Shown here one piece after another: positions 1-10,987 of a stretch of DNA of 64,000 nt; within the stretch, counting starts at the first letter, position 1, and the number at the start of each line of letters is the position of its first letter. The notes beneath the pieces are model-generated. The model searched no databases. It was not told the DNA's origin and was given only the letters and a program-made list of their open reading frames with translations. The position numbers and the translations under genes were made by a program. Origin of the DNA: Sphaerulina vaccinii (taxonomy: Eukaryota > Ascomycota > Dothideomycetes > Mycosphaerellales > Mycosphaerellaceae); contig JAKUDP010000007.1 of the NCBI GenBank assembly GCA_022570795.1, forward strand, positions 1,736,001 through 1,800,000. Direction: 5' to 3'.

Positions 1-363
1 GTATCTGATCAAGACATTGCCGTAAATGTTGACGTGAACATTGATGAGAAGAGCCGGGATCTCTTCGATTTCCTCAAACGGGCTCGTATAAGCATAGACG
101 AGTACCAGGCCGGTCGGGGACAACGGGAGCTACATGCGGGAATGTTCCTGCTGGTTCTTGGCTATGTGGAAGGAGGTCCCTACCCGCTGGGTGTCCATTG
201 GACCACGAGAGGTCTGGTCCTGGAGGCGAAGTCTAAGCATGAGTACTCGCGAGTTGGGATGTTCACCGTCGACATGTATCGTGATACATTCGAGGAGTAT
301 CAGGCTGATCTGAAGAAGCTATGGGGCGGATCTCATGCTGTTCAACGATTTACTCTCGTATAA
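1..363 (+). CDS. C-terminal fragment of a HET-like protein (partial)
   Basis: The frame is open from the left edge and ends at TAA 361-363, so about 120 C-terminal residues are visible and the start lies outside. The segment with LVLGYVEGGPYPLG and then EYSRVGMFTV resembles the tails of fungal heterokaryon-incompatibility (HET domain) proteins, which often end in a YxRVGxF-type motif. The HET domain itself is not in the window, so the family call rests only on this tail. No splice site is needed. The ankyrin-like debris downstream would fit a rapidly evolving incompatibility-type locus, but that is inference. Confidence 0.45.
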   Translation, partial: VSDQDIAVNVDVNIDEKSRDLFDFLKRARISIDEYQAGRGQRELHAGMFLLVLGYVEGGPYPLGVHWTTRGLVLEAKSKHEYSRVGMFTVDMYRDTFEEYQADLKKLWGGSHAVQRFTLV

Positions 364-2199
364 ACAATGTCTAAAGAGGAGTTTCTGAACTGAGGTATTC
401 GATAATGACACGATTGCAGAAAAGAGTGACGAACCTGCCAAAGAGACTGATACAAAGTCGCAGATCTATTTAAGGATAATTTTATGCGGAACGCTTCACT
501 TGCCTTGGTTACAACTTGTACCAGCTTCACTTCCTCCCACACCGAACGCCAAACCATGTTGATCATTAGAGGCATTGGAACCCAAGCCGTACAATGTAAC
601 AAAAACGCCTCAGCCGCCTTCCCATACCATATAAAGCTCCACCAGGTGCTTCTATCATATCAATCCCCTTCCAATCATATCATACTCGACCCCGTCGTCG
701 AAGTAGCTCTCGATGCCGTCGGCTTGACAGAGAGGTACTTCTGATAATCTCTGCAAGATGGTGTTCGGAAGTAGACTGAGCTTGCATCATCTACTTCTTC
801 GACAACCAGTGTTGGCATAGCGATTGTGGCAGTTTGTCTCCAGTCGCGAGCACCCACGATCCTGGCACTGCTTGTTTGCTTTGTGTAGCTGATGGATTGC
901 CTTGCTTGTTGTGGTGCGATGCGTGCGTAGCCTTTACGAGCGTAGACGACGCTGTCGTTGGATCTTGTGCGGGTAAGGAAGTCCATTATTGTGGAGGTTT
1001 TCTTGTTCTTGTTCGGGATGGATTGAGTTGTGATGGTGCTGTTCAGTTGCCTGTAGCTTTTTGTTGTGGAGATTGTATGTTCGCAGAGGTGTGTGTGATT
1101 AATGACCAGGCTGAGTCGTATTGGAAGACCAGGAGCCTTCTTATGTATGTCTTCCACGCCATCCTTTCGATTCAGTACCTTGGAAGGGTATCAACTGCAG
1201 CGGTCAGTATTCGGACCCGACGAGATATCTTGATATATATCAAGCCACATAGCGGTGCTGGTTCCAATCGAAAGCATGGCATTCAGCCTCATGAGGAGGT
1301 CTATGGACATGATGCCACGATTGCAGTGTCTGGAAACCGCTGCCAAGGCGGAGTCTCCTACGTCCACGATCTCGACCACGACTATGCATGGGCGCATATG
1401 AAGGCCAAGCATTGGCTGGGGAGAGCTTAAAGTTGCCATGTGCAGCTAGCGTTGCAAGGCTGAAGCCTTGCGGATACCCTTTCCAGCCAAAGGATCAAGC
1501 ATAATGTCAGCCACTTCCACCACATAAACAACAATGGAAGGGCAATAGGGTACTTCAACGCTCGGGGAGAAACGGCTGGTATTGAGCACTGAGACCATCT
1601 GAGCTCCCCGAACCTGTTCAGAAACATTAATGAGGTGCTTCGACAAGCCCAGAGAAGAGTCATGGCTGGATGTCTAAAAGTACTTTACGCATGCCAAGCT
1701 CGGAGGCAGCGAAACTTACTGCACGTTTCAGCGCCTCTTCTTGTTTACACCGACCATCTGGGACTGCGCATATGTCGAATCGCGCACTACGAGCACACGC
1801 CTCGACGGCCACTCCTCATTATGTGGCGCATCAGCCCATCTGTCGATTATAGCTTCTTTTAGCTCTCTATAATGTGTACGCTGGAAGACCAAGCCTTCTG
1901 GAACTCTTGGTATTGAGATCGAATTGCATATCGCCATGTGCAGCCATGTGTCTCGATTGAGGCGAGTCCCGCTGCCGCGTATCTGTAGTAGGTCTAGAGG
2001 CTGGTTCGACGATAGTCGGAGCCAAGTCGCTCTGGAATGCTCGTTACTGTCAGTAGGGATGCAGCTGCGGCGACAGCAGCGTGGTGCTGTAGAGATGCCC
2101 GATCAGCTTGGAGTGGTGAAGTAAATGCGCACCGAGCTCCCGAGTCCGAATCGGCCCAAATCCGCTAATACATGTTCAACCTTTAGGCTCCATGTTCCT
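364..2199. other. Gene-poor stretch left of array A
   Basis: Apart from the ankyrin remnant, no convincing gene is visible. A 198-codon open frame at 834-1430 (+) has Cys-rich, biased composition and overlaps the ankyrin debris antisense, so it is not called. A short minus-strand frame at 1728-1937 is also unsupported. Confidence 0.5.
1191..1663 (-). pseudogene. Degenerate ankyrin-repeat remnant
   Basis: The minus strand carries ankyrin-like pieces in more than one frame with stops between them. One piece has VVEVADIMLD, then a broken helix pair ending in ASALQR, after which the repeat continues in another frame with LAAHGNFK. A second piece has SALAAVSRHCNRGIMSIDLL and a GTSTAMWLD that looks like the start of the next repeat. 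The spacing matches 33-residue ankyrin units. No start codon or full repeat is preserved, so this reads as decayed coding sequence. It may once have belonged to the HET-like gene family at the left edge. The call rests on pattern recognition of short motifs. Confidence 0.33.
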
Positions 2200-4280
2200 A
2201 ACAGCCTTCCATGGCTTAGTGGAAATACTGATAAGTCGTGGTCGTATGATCATGCTAGCGGTCACTAACAAGATGACAGTCGACACAGCAATTTGAGTCG
2301 AAGGTATCTGAGTATGCTGTGACCATATCTTGAGTTGTGCGAGGAGGTTGTTTTTTGTTTGGCATATGTCCATTTTTGGTGTCCTTGTTTTGTGGCAGGC
2401 ACGAGGTTGAGTGTCATATGCTTTTGATATCTGGCACTTCTCAATAGTCGTCCGTGGTGTAGTGGATTTGCCAGAAAGTCGTCAGCGAAGCTGATGCTTA
2501 GAAGAATTGAAAGAGATCGAAAACTCTGAAGGCTAACGCAGCCTTGCATGATCATTCGATTGGTGTTCAGCCACAAGCCAAGTGGCGATTGTTTTGCTCT
2601 TATGTTCTTTTGTCTGAGGTGGACAGCCATGAGTGGACTTGATATAGAAGCGCCGATCCTGTAACATCAATAGTCGTCCTTGGTCTAGTGGAGTAGCTAG
2701 TAAGTCGTCGATTCCGATCTATGCTTGACACAACAGCTGGACATCAAGACTTCTTGAGGTCACAGTAACCTCGAAGCTTACTGTTCGTGTCGTGCAGCCG
2801 GAAGCTAGGTGGTGATTGTTTTGCTCGTTTTGCTCGTTCTCCTTGACACCGTACTCTTTTGCACAAAGCAGACAGCTGTGGGTTAGCCTTCGTACAGGGC
2901 CAGAGAGTCTCGTTCTTCATCAGTTGTCATTGGTGTAGTGGTAGACCAGCAAATTGTCAGTCAAGCTGCTGTTGGGTGTACATGACCACAAGTGGAGCTC
3001 ACAGGCCTCTCAGCCTAGAGTGGCGTCCACATCTGTGGCGTACCACGTCAAGTGGCGATTGTTTTGCTCTTTTGCTCGCCTTCTTGTCGTGTTTTGCGAC
3101 TCACACAATGGACAATGTGCCATCCAACCAGGGTTGATATCAGTTCAGCATCCGTCGTCCTTCGATAGTCGTCTGTGGTCTAGCAGTACGCCAGTAAGTC
3201 GTTGGCATAGCTGATGTTTGACATAGCAGAGCAGCGATATTCACAAGATCATATAATCTTCGTGATGGTCTTCGCTCAAGCTTCGATTCGAGTGGCGATT
3301 GTTTTGTTTTGTCCCTTGCTCTTTCCTTCTTCTGCTTTTCATAGTTTGATGAAGTATACAACCATCATATAAACCCAGAATTCGTCCTCTCCCAACACTC
3401 ATCCATGGTGCAGTGGTATACCAGTAAGTCGTCGGTATAGCCGATGCTTGGCATATCAAACAGGTGACAGGTTTAAAGGCCATTGTGGCCTAGATTCCAT
3501 ATGTCTCGCTCTTCAACGCTGCGCACCAAGTAGCGACTCTTTTGTCTTTTGCTTGTTTCCTCTCTGCTCGTCTCGGAATCTCCTTTGTAACGAAGTATGT
3601 AGGCATCACATACTTCCAGAAATCGTATCCTCTCAACAGTCGCCCGTGGTCTAGTGGCAAGACTGTAAGTCGTTGGCATAGCTGATGCTTGGCGTAGCCT
3701 CACTTCACTCACAGCGTCGCAGACCATTGTAGCCTGTGCCGCATGTTGTGTGTGTTGGCCATCAGGCAAGTTGCGATTGTCTTATCTTTTGCTGAATCCT
3801 TTTCTATTATTCGTGGCAGAATCTCTTTTCGGATGCTTGGTAGGAAGTCAGGCTTAATGTATGTGCAGCATTTGTCGTCCTTCAACAGTCGTCCGTGGTC
3901 TAGCGGTCTGGCCAGTAAGTCGTCGGTATAGCTGATGCCTGCTTCGATAAGACAGCTAATGGCTCCGATAGACCGTAGGATCTAGATAGTCGCTAACTCC
4001 TGCTATCTCACTCGCTGTGTCTAAGGCGATTGTTTTGCCTCTTCCGCAGCACGTCTCTCTTTTGTTTCACATCACCCCTCTAGACCAGTATACATATACA
4101 TTCCCAGTTGTCAAACTTCCAACAGCCGTCCATAGCACAACGGGGAAAGCGTGGTAAATCGTCTCAGTTCGAGATGTTCGTGCAAAGCTTGAGGTCCTGA
4201 AATGCTGTCAGATAGACACAACACATCTGGCGTGCTTCGATCTCGGATATCAGCCGGCGTGATCCGGCGGTCGTTCTTTT
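2200..4280 (+). repeat. Array A: nine tandem tRNA-like structured units (candidate ncRNA genes)
   Basis: Nine related units, measured from the 5' to the 3' arm of a terminal stem: 2200-2352, 2443-2593, 2669-2820, 2919-3063, 3164-3303, 3394-3541, 3635-3781, 3884-4034 and 4121-4275. Each is 140-155 nt with 75-102 nt spacers. Each head carries a variant of TGGTCTAGTGG, which in several units matches the Pol III A-box consensus exactly. The A box sits in a D-arm-like hairpin and is followed by a second hairpin of the TCAGC-ATA-GCTGA type. The 5' end (AACAGTCGTC type) pairs with the 3' end (GGCGATTGTT type), and a TTTT run follows, as in Pol III terminators. No B box is seen. Pairing is preserved by compensatory changes between units. 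Alternatives are a tandem SINE-like family or a satellite derived from a tRNA. No protein frame is kept across units. Confidence 0.6.
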
Positions 4281-4995
4281 GCTTCGTTGATGGGTTTCCC
4301 AAGGATGTTTGGTAGAAGCTTCGCTACCGACATGGAACAGAGATGCCATTATGATGCGACCGAGGACGGTCGGTGTTTTGGTGCTATGACATATCGTCTT
4401 GAGTCTCCTCGCATCTGTCGACTGTGGCTTCATGGTCTCGCGGTAAGATGTCAGACCTCGAAATATCGTGCTCTCGGTCCAAGATTTCTCTCTGTCGATG
4501 AGAAAGAACTAGGGCATCACATTTCCGGACAGTACGGCAGAATTATCGGACTGGACCTCGGAGAGTGCGACGTTTTGACTGTTGACTGTACGGTCGCTCG
4601 CTCGTTCGTGTCGTTCGGCCGGCCGGAGTCTACAGGTCTACTACATGTCAGCAGCATCTGAACTAAATGGCAGATTGTCCTCAAATCCATCTTTCTGTTT
4701 CTGATCGTTTCAGGTATCATTTCGGAGCACATATGTGCGACCGTGTTACGTCTTTCGTCTAGTCTCTCGCCCAGGCTTTGTCCCTTTCGCCCAGACGAGC
4801 GTCCATCCATAGCACATGATGCTCGTGTCAACACTTTCCCGTGCATCCATATCTTGCACTTGACGCCAGAAACGCCAATGCTATGCTGTATCATGCCACC
4901 AACACCCGCTTCCCCAGATTCGGTGTCCGTCTATGTTACGCGATGTTCGAGCTCGCGCGTCATACTCCGATATCTTTTCCAGCTTAGAGGTTGCC
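4281..4995. other. Intergenic, right of array A
   Basis: No gene, RNA or repeat copy is recognised here. Overlapping open frames of about 120 codons on both strands (4287-4661 plus, 4517-4894 minus) have no recognisable domain and probably reflect chance. Confidence 0.45.
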
Positions 4996-6368
4996 TCACT
5001 TCGCAACAGCAGCCGACAGCACTTGCGTGCGGAAGAAGCCACCCTTCGTCCTCTCGATGACTTGCTGGTATATGCTGACGGGTGGGTGGTTCATGATGAC
5101 AGTTCCGGCCTTGTAGTCGATCTTCGCGTCCACCCGAGTATCACGGATAAGGTTGACAATCCACTTCTCTCCTTCTTCCTGCCCGAGACCGAGACGAGTC
5201 GACAGATCCCTAAGTTGAATGTTAGCTTGTGCTGTTCGTAAAGTACTGGGGATACCCACTGAATGTCAATCCTCTGGTGGATCTTGCAGTACGACTCAGA
5301 GATAAGATGGCGCGCAGCATCCAGGAAAGGATCCGCAGCCGCTGAAAGGAAGAAGTCTGCGCTTAGGATCGTGTGTGCCTCTGACAACCTCTTCTGCGCC
5401 TCCTCGAAATCAAAGTCGACGTATAGAGCCTTGATGAAGAGCGTGATTGGGTCGTTGTATTCGTACTGCTCCTGTCTTACAATTCGCACCAAATCCTTCA
5501 ACTGCTTCTGGTAGTTGCCATAGTTGTAGTTGTTCTTGCTTCCAGGTCGGTTGCGATTCGTAATCACAGCTGCAGCCAGATATCTCAACACCCACGGACA
5601 GCTAGTCTGGATTGTGTTAATGTATGCAGGGGAGAAGAAGAGCTCAGTCAACTGCTCGCGCGCAGGCTCGTGGTTGAAGAATGGGAATAGCGACCAGTGG
5701 ATCAGCCATGTGCGGTGCTGCAGTTGTGCGAGCGGGTTGTTGAAGAGACGGGTGTCGATGCTCTCCTTGATCTTCATCACTTCCTCCATGGCGCTCTCCC
5801 AGTTTGTGGTCAGAATGTCTGCGGCCAGCTTTCCCCATGTCGCGGCGTTGACTTTGTCGTTGTCGGTAGACAGGATACGGAATTGGTAGAGCAGTTCAGA
5901 GGCGCTCTCGTAGTCACCGCAAGCGAACTGGAACTGGCCGAAGTCGTACAGCTGGTCCACCATTTGCTGGGTCACTCCGTGGTTGTCCTTCAGGTAAGCC
6001 ATGTTGCTGTTCTTGTCGCTGCGCAGATTGTTGATAACCTCTGCGTCTCCAAGCAGGCCCTGAATCTTCTCTGTCTCTTCGGTGTAGATCTTCCGTCGCT
6101 CGAGCGTCTCCTCGCGCTTTTTGGTGTACTCGGCGGGCGTCTCGTTCAGGTTGTTGAGTTGCGCGTAAAGGTCGCCCACATAGTCGGACATGTTGGTCTC
6201 CTTGAGCAGCGCATATTTGAGCTGGGTGATGTCCGAAACATCTTCGTCCTCGGGGCGCTGTTCCTCCTCGAAGTTGAGCAGCGGGAAGACGAGGTGGCGA
6301 TCCAAGTTCGAGATGAGTTTGGGCAGAAGGCTGTGGGAAGCGGCCACGTCGCCGTTGGAGTCTGCCAT
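4996..6368 (-). CDS. INT6: Translation initiation factor eIF3 subunit e (Int6)
   Basis: Two exons, 6368-5260 and 5209-4996, encode about 440 residues. The 50-nt intron 5210-5259 has donor GTGGGT and acceptor TTAG; it was placed so that HQRIDIQ joins DLSTRLGLG, as in the family. The N-terminus (LLPKLISNLDRHLVFPLL) and the helical-repeat middle are typical eIF3e. The PCI/winged-helix end includes EEGEKWIVNLI, DAKIDYKAG and SIYQQVIERTK. The protein is a cytoplasmic scaffold subunit of eIF3, which promotes 43S assembly on the ribosome. The start at 6368 (MADSNGD) matches family length; an in-frame ATG at 6440 would add 24 Ser/Thr/Pro-rich residues and is less likely. It is divergent from the UNC50 gene. 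Confidence 0.95.
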
Positions 6369-6759
6369 GATTGCGGTGGTCGATGTCGTTGATGGAGGTG
6401 ACGGTGGGGTCTTAGTCAAAATATCGCGACTGCCCGCCAAGAGTTTGATCGGCGCCTTCCTTCCATTTTCTCCGACCTAGACTTCCGCCTTCGTGTTGTT
6501 CAAAGAAGTGAGACCAACTTCCTTTCTTTTGTCATACACATCCAACAACAAGGTTCTGGACTAAATCACGCGTGCAGGACTGGCTTGAGATCATTTGTCC
6601 GCGCGTGAAACTTGCCATACTCGATTTGAGCGCCAACAAGAGTGCAGACTTCGAACAAATGGAAGCCTAAGACCAGGTCTCCTGAACAGCACGCAAAGGA
6701 ACGGGAACAGACAGCAGCAAAGACCAGCGAAAGGTCTCCCGTACGAATAGTTACCCATC
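6369..6759. promoter_or_regulatory. Shared intergenic region between divergent eIF3e and UNC50 genes
   Basis: About 390 bases separate the two opposed starts and hold no coding sequence. It must contain both 5' leaders and promoters. A CT-rich tract lies near the eIF3e side. No specific factor site is claimed. Confidence 0.5.
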
Positions 6760-7631
6760 ATGTCCTCCTCCCGAAGAAACACAACAATGCGGATACCGCC
6801 CTTCTTCCGGCGCCTCTTCAAATTCACATCCATGGACTTCGAAACCGCAATATGGGAGATGACACATCTGATCATTGCACCTAAAAAGGTCTTCCGCAAT
6901 ATCTACTACCACAAGCAGACCAAGAACTCGTATCATCGAGCGGACCCGGCATTTACATATCTTCTCAGTCTGTTTCTCTTCCTTACAGGTTTAGCATGGG
7001 GTCTGGCGTACGCAGATGGTTTTGGAAGGACGTTACGTGTTGCACTGGCTTTTGTGCTGGTGCATTTTCTGGGGACGAGTCTGATTGTTAGTACGGCGAT
7101 GTATTTTCTTGTTGGACGTGTATTGGGAAAACGAAGGCAAGGGCTCTTCGGACCACCAAGTGGAGGAGGATTGAGTGCTGGAGATGAAGGGTTAGAGTTT
7201 GGCTATTGCTTCGATGTATGTTCGGCAAGGCAATGGGTCGTGTGTGGTGCTGACAGTCGAATAGGTCGCGATACGATCTTACCTACCTATCTGGACGTTC
7301 CTCTATGTGTTGCAGTTCCTGCTCATGCCACTTATCGCGCAGGACTACTGGGTGTCGAACTTCTTCGGGAACACCATGTACTTGATGGCACTGAGCTACT
7401 ACTTTGTCATTACATTCCTGGGCTACAATGGTGAGTATATAGAGTCACCAGTTGCAAGATGGAAACGCTAACCAGGATGTAGCACTGCCCTTCCTCAGCC
7501 GCACTGAGGTCCTGCTTGCACCTATACCAGTGCTCGCTGTGGTCTGGCTGATCAGTCTCTTCACATTTGACTGCGCAACGAATCTGGCACCTGTATTATG
7601 GTGTGGAGTCAACCTCAGAAAGCCTGTATAG
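6760..7631 (+). CDS. UNC-50 family Golgi membrane protein (Gmh1-like)
   Basis: Three exons, 6760-7215, 7265-7430 and 7483-7631, encode 256 residues. Introns are 49 and 52 nt with GTATGT/GTGAGT donors. The family signature is clear: MDFETAIWEM, then KVFRNIYYHKQTKN and DPAFTYLL before the first membrane segments. After splicing come RSYLPIWTFLYVLQFLL, WVSNFFGNTMYLMALSYYF and a final hydrophobic segment ending in LRKPV. UNC50/Gmh1 is a multi-pass Golgi protein that in yeast interacts with Arf-GEFs. The spliced product keeps all expected membrane segments, so the gene looks intact. Confidence 0.92.
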
Positions 7632-7883
7632 ATTCGCCACTACCATGCTCAGCCCATGAACACCTTCAGCAGCCAGTGAATCACTCACCATGCTGCCGCC
7701 TATCACAAACTATCACTGCTGACATCCACATATAGGCTAGCAGCCCAAGAAAATCCACGTCGGGAGGACAGGTGACTGTCGAGAGCAAACGACGACTTGC
7801 TTCAGCCTTCTTTCAGCAGCAAACTCCTCTCAAAAACAAAACGACATTCCTATGCGGGCAGACAACATCCCGAATTCGCAACC

Positions 7884-8504
7884 ATGGCCGCTGCAGCCAG
7901 AGTCTTCGCCATTGCCGAGCTCCACGAGAGCATTCTCAGACAACTACCAATGAAAGACCTGCTACTGGCTCAGAGAGTCTGCTCGAGCTGGCAAGACTGT
8001 ATCACGGCTTCTACTTTGCTGCAACAACACCTTTACTTCAAGCCAACAAAGGCCTCAGTTGCTGTTCCCATGTGTAAACAACCACTTGTTCTACAACATG
8101 GGGAGTGGAACAGCCCAATCAATGTAGCTGCCGAGACACCAGTAGTGAATCCAGTCCTGAAGGCTCTCGAACACCACATCCGAAAAGGAATCGACAAGTC
8201 CGACGACACGATTATCATGCTGCCACTCGCTTGGCGCCGCTCAAAGGCTTCCTGGCGCCGCATGCTCGTCTGTCAGCCTGCCATCGATATCACTTGCGAG
8301 TACGTCTTTGTCTACGAGTACAGGCGCGATCTTTTTCCCGATAGGGACAGCCAGATGTTTGAAGCGAGTAGTACGCTCAAAGATATTGCAATTCGACAAT
8401 TTACTCATATTCGGGATCCCGTCTGCAACCTCAAAGAGATCAGGATCAGCATCGACGACGTGGAGGCTCGATCAGCACTGTGTGAACAGCCATGGCCCCT
8501 TTGA
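7884..8504 (+). CDS. F-box domain protein
   Basis: An uninterrupted frame of 206 residues. An N-terminal F-box (about residues 5-50) is recognisable: VFAIAELHESILRQLP, LLLAQRVCSSWQ, then ITASTLLQQHLYF. This is the arrangement of the small fungal F-box family in which a short domain precedes an unconserved C-terminal part. F-box proteins recruit substrates to SCF ubiquitin ligases through Skp1. The start at 7884 (ACCATGG) has a good context; the frame is open 29 codons further upstream, but that part does not look like protein. No substrate can be inferred. Confidence 0.75.
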   Translation: MAAAARVFAIAELHESILRQLPMKDLLLAQRVCSSWQDCITASTLLQQHLYFKPTKASVAVPMCKQPLVLQHGEWNSPINVAAETPVVNPVLKALEHHIRKGIDKSDDTIIMLPLAWRRSKASWRRMLVCQPAIDITCEYVFVYEYRRDLFPDRDSQMFEASSTLKDIAIRQFTHIRDPVCNLKEIRISIDDVEARSALCEQPWPL

Positions 8505-8731
8505 CGACAGCTGAGCCGAATGCTGGAGCCTGCAGATGGCGAATGCGTCCTACAGGTACATACACCGGAGCTGGAGGAATGTGGTATGTTGCAGATTGTC
8601 CAGGCACCAGATTTCCCGCTCGATCCAAGAATTGTGCCCTAGGAGGATCAGTGACTGCTCTTGGCATAGATGCAAGGTATATGAATGAGTGATTGATCAA
8701 ACAGAACAGTGAACATACAGTATCCATCACA

Positions 8732-10473
8732 ATGAAGCTGACCTACGCTCTCATCTTTCTATCTCTAGCCGATCCTTCACTGTGCCGCAGGCCTCCAGAG
8801 CACTGCAAACCTCGTCCAGGTGACCCTGACTGGCCATCTGCATCTGCTTGGCAGGATCTAAACGCAACCGTGAACGGCCATCTCAGCAGACCAGTTCCAC
8901 CAGGTATTGTCTGCCGTCGAAAGCTGGGACATTACAACAACGCATCCTGCTCAGCAGTGGCTGAACAGTGGTTCAACACCACAGTCCACAAACTCGATGG
9001 TTTCACGGCAGCTTACAACGACGATACTTGCTTACCTGACGCCGAAGCTCCATGCTCTAGGAAAGGCTACCCAGCGTATGTGCTCGCTGCTTATGACATT
9101 GCAGAAGTTCAAGCTGGAATCGACTTCGCTGCTTGTACAGGTGTGCGACTGATCATCAGAGGTACTGGCCACGACGTTCCAGGTCGTTCTTCTGGACCAG
9201 ACTCGCTCAGTATTTTCACACACAATCTTCGTGAATTAGAGCTACAACATCGAGACCCACGTGCTACAGGTCTAGGTGGTGTAGCAAGCCTGAAGATCTA
9301 CGCTGGAGAAACAATGTACGACGTATACCAGTTCGCCGCAAAAGAAAACGTCCTCGCCATCGGCGGTGGAGATCCAGGAGTCGGTATCGGAGGCTGGATA
9401 TCTGGAGGCGGACACTCACCTCTCACTCCAAGATATGGTATGGGTGCCGATCAAGTCATAGAAATGGAAGTGGTGACAGCTGATGGCAATTTCACACAAT
9501 CAATGCTACGCAGGACTCTGATCTCTTCTGGGCATTACAAGGTGGTGGAGCTGGGACTTTTGCTGTGCTTATTAGTGCGACTGTGAAGGTGTATGCGCCA
9601 GTGTCGTCGTCGCAGATTACGTTTTCGTACAATACTTCTGCGGAGTCGGAAACTTTCTGGAATTTTACGGCGGATTTTCGTTCGAAGTTGCCGTATCTTG
9701 CTGAGTCGGGACTTATGGGGTACTATAATGTTGTGCCGAACGACAGCACTACTATGCAAGGCAAGATCTACGGCAATTTCTGGGCACCTAACCTTTCCGA
9801 ATCGAGCTGTCAGCATCATGGAAGAATATATCCACCTCGCCAACTGGAGTGATCCGATAACCTACAATTACTCCACCCTCTACACCTCCGACTGGGGAAA
9901 ATTCTACGCCCAGATCAGGAATCCCACAGGTGAAGACGTTGGCATACCTGCTCTGAGACTAGGAACTCGTCTCCTCAGCAACACTTCCCTTCTCGGCAAC
10001 ACGACAACTCTCAGAGAAGCTTTACGTTCCACAACACCCTCAAATCAGATCTTATTAGGCCACTTGATCGGGCCCGCCCCAAACGACCCTCTCCCCATAA
10101 TTCGAATGGCGTCCTCCCCGCCTGGCGAAATGCTTACGTACAATTCGCTCTCCCTCGTACTTGGAATCCTTTCAACGAAACGGCAAAGTTGGAGGTGACG
10201 AATGATCTGAGAGATGTTAGAGTGCAAGTTTTGAGGGATCTTGAGCCTGAGAGTGGGGTTTATGTGAATGAAGCTGATCCTACTGAACCTGATTGGAGGA
10301 GAGCGAAATATGGGATCGAGAATTATGAGAAGTTATTGGCGATAAAGTGGAAGTATGATGAGAAGGGGGTATTTTGGTGTAAACAGTGTGTTGGGGATGG
10401 GGAGCAGTGGGATTCTGGGGCCTTGGAGGATGGAGTTGGACAGGAGGGGGTGAGGCTTTGCTGGAGAGGTTGA
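8732..10473 (+). pseudogene. Secreted FAD-linked oxidase (BBE-like), three frameshifts
   Basis: A signal peptide (MKLTYALIFLSLADPSLC) starts at 8732. The FAD-binding_4 fold follows, with IIRGTGHDVPGRSSG (His of the flavin attachment loop), GGGDPGVGIGGWISGGGHS and EVVTADGNFT. The frame then changes three times. Near 9493-9498 a CACACA run looks like a two-base expansion of CACA; without it INATQDSDLFWALQGGG reads through. Near 9801-9806 one base is in excess, and near 10100-10105 the frame shifts again. The last part has WNPFNETAKLEV and the berberine-bridge-enzyme tail WRRAKYGIENYEKLLAIKWK. There are no other nonsense changes, so inactivation is recent, or these are sequence errors. Intact homologues oxidise alcohols, sugars or alkaloids extracellularly. 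Confidence 0.8.
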
Positions 10474-10987
10474 GAGAAGTTTTTTTCTGATGTCCGCTGA
10501 TGAATGATTCTGTTCTTGTTCGGACAGTCAGGTCGATGGTGTTCGTCCAGTCATGGCTTTGTTGCGGTCGTCTTGCTCTTCGATGAGGATGCTGTTCTTG
10601 CTCGACCCATTGCTTGAAACGGACATACACAGCGAGACATCTATCGATCTCTACTCCAGCTATGTGGTAAGCCAGGTCTCTGCCTGGTTCTGGAGGTGCT
10701 CGTGCTCTTGAGAAGTAAGCAGCTTCACGACATTCACTTGTTCTAGACCCACTTTTCGATCGCGCACGGACTACATCTGCCGGGTGAGGTTCGGCAACAC
10801 GCTTCTGCGTTTGTCAGCAGCGAGGGGACCACGAGTTTCTTGCGGCTTTTGCTTTCCAATGGCAACATCTGGCTGGCAACCGCGAGAGCATTTGTAAGAC
10901 ATCAGTGGCGTCATCTATTGCGGCGGGTATAAGGATACGAACTGTAGCAACAGGTGGGGTATAACATAAGGAAGTCTTTACTCCTAC
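10474..10987. other. Intergenic
   Basis: No gene seen. Holds the presumed promoter of the CmcJ/AsaB-like gene. Confidence 0.5.

Noticed and set aside
834..1430. 198-codon plus-strand frame
   Set aside because: Biased Cys/Val composition, no domain, no splice context, and it overlaps ankyrin-like remnants on the opposite strand.
3140..3769. Minus-strand frames through array A repeating an ASAMPTTYW-like peptide, and a similar one near 21.35 kb
   Set aside because: The peptide is simply the reverse reading of the conserved RNA head. The frame is not maintained from unit to unit, and variation favours base pairing, not codons.
2200..4280. CRISPR array
   Set aside because: Regular spacing is present, but units are 130-155 nt structured elements with diverged sequence in a eukaryotic nuclear context. 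They are not 25-40 nt repeats with unique spacers.
5697..6392. 231-codon frame antisense to eIF3e
   Set aside because: It is the complement of a strongly conserved coding exon, and its Leu/Val-rich content is typical of antisense shadows.
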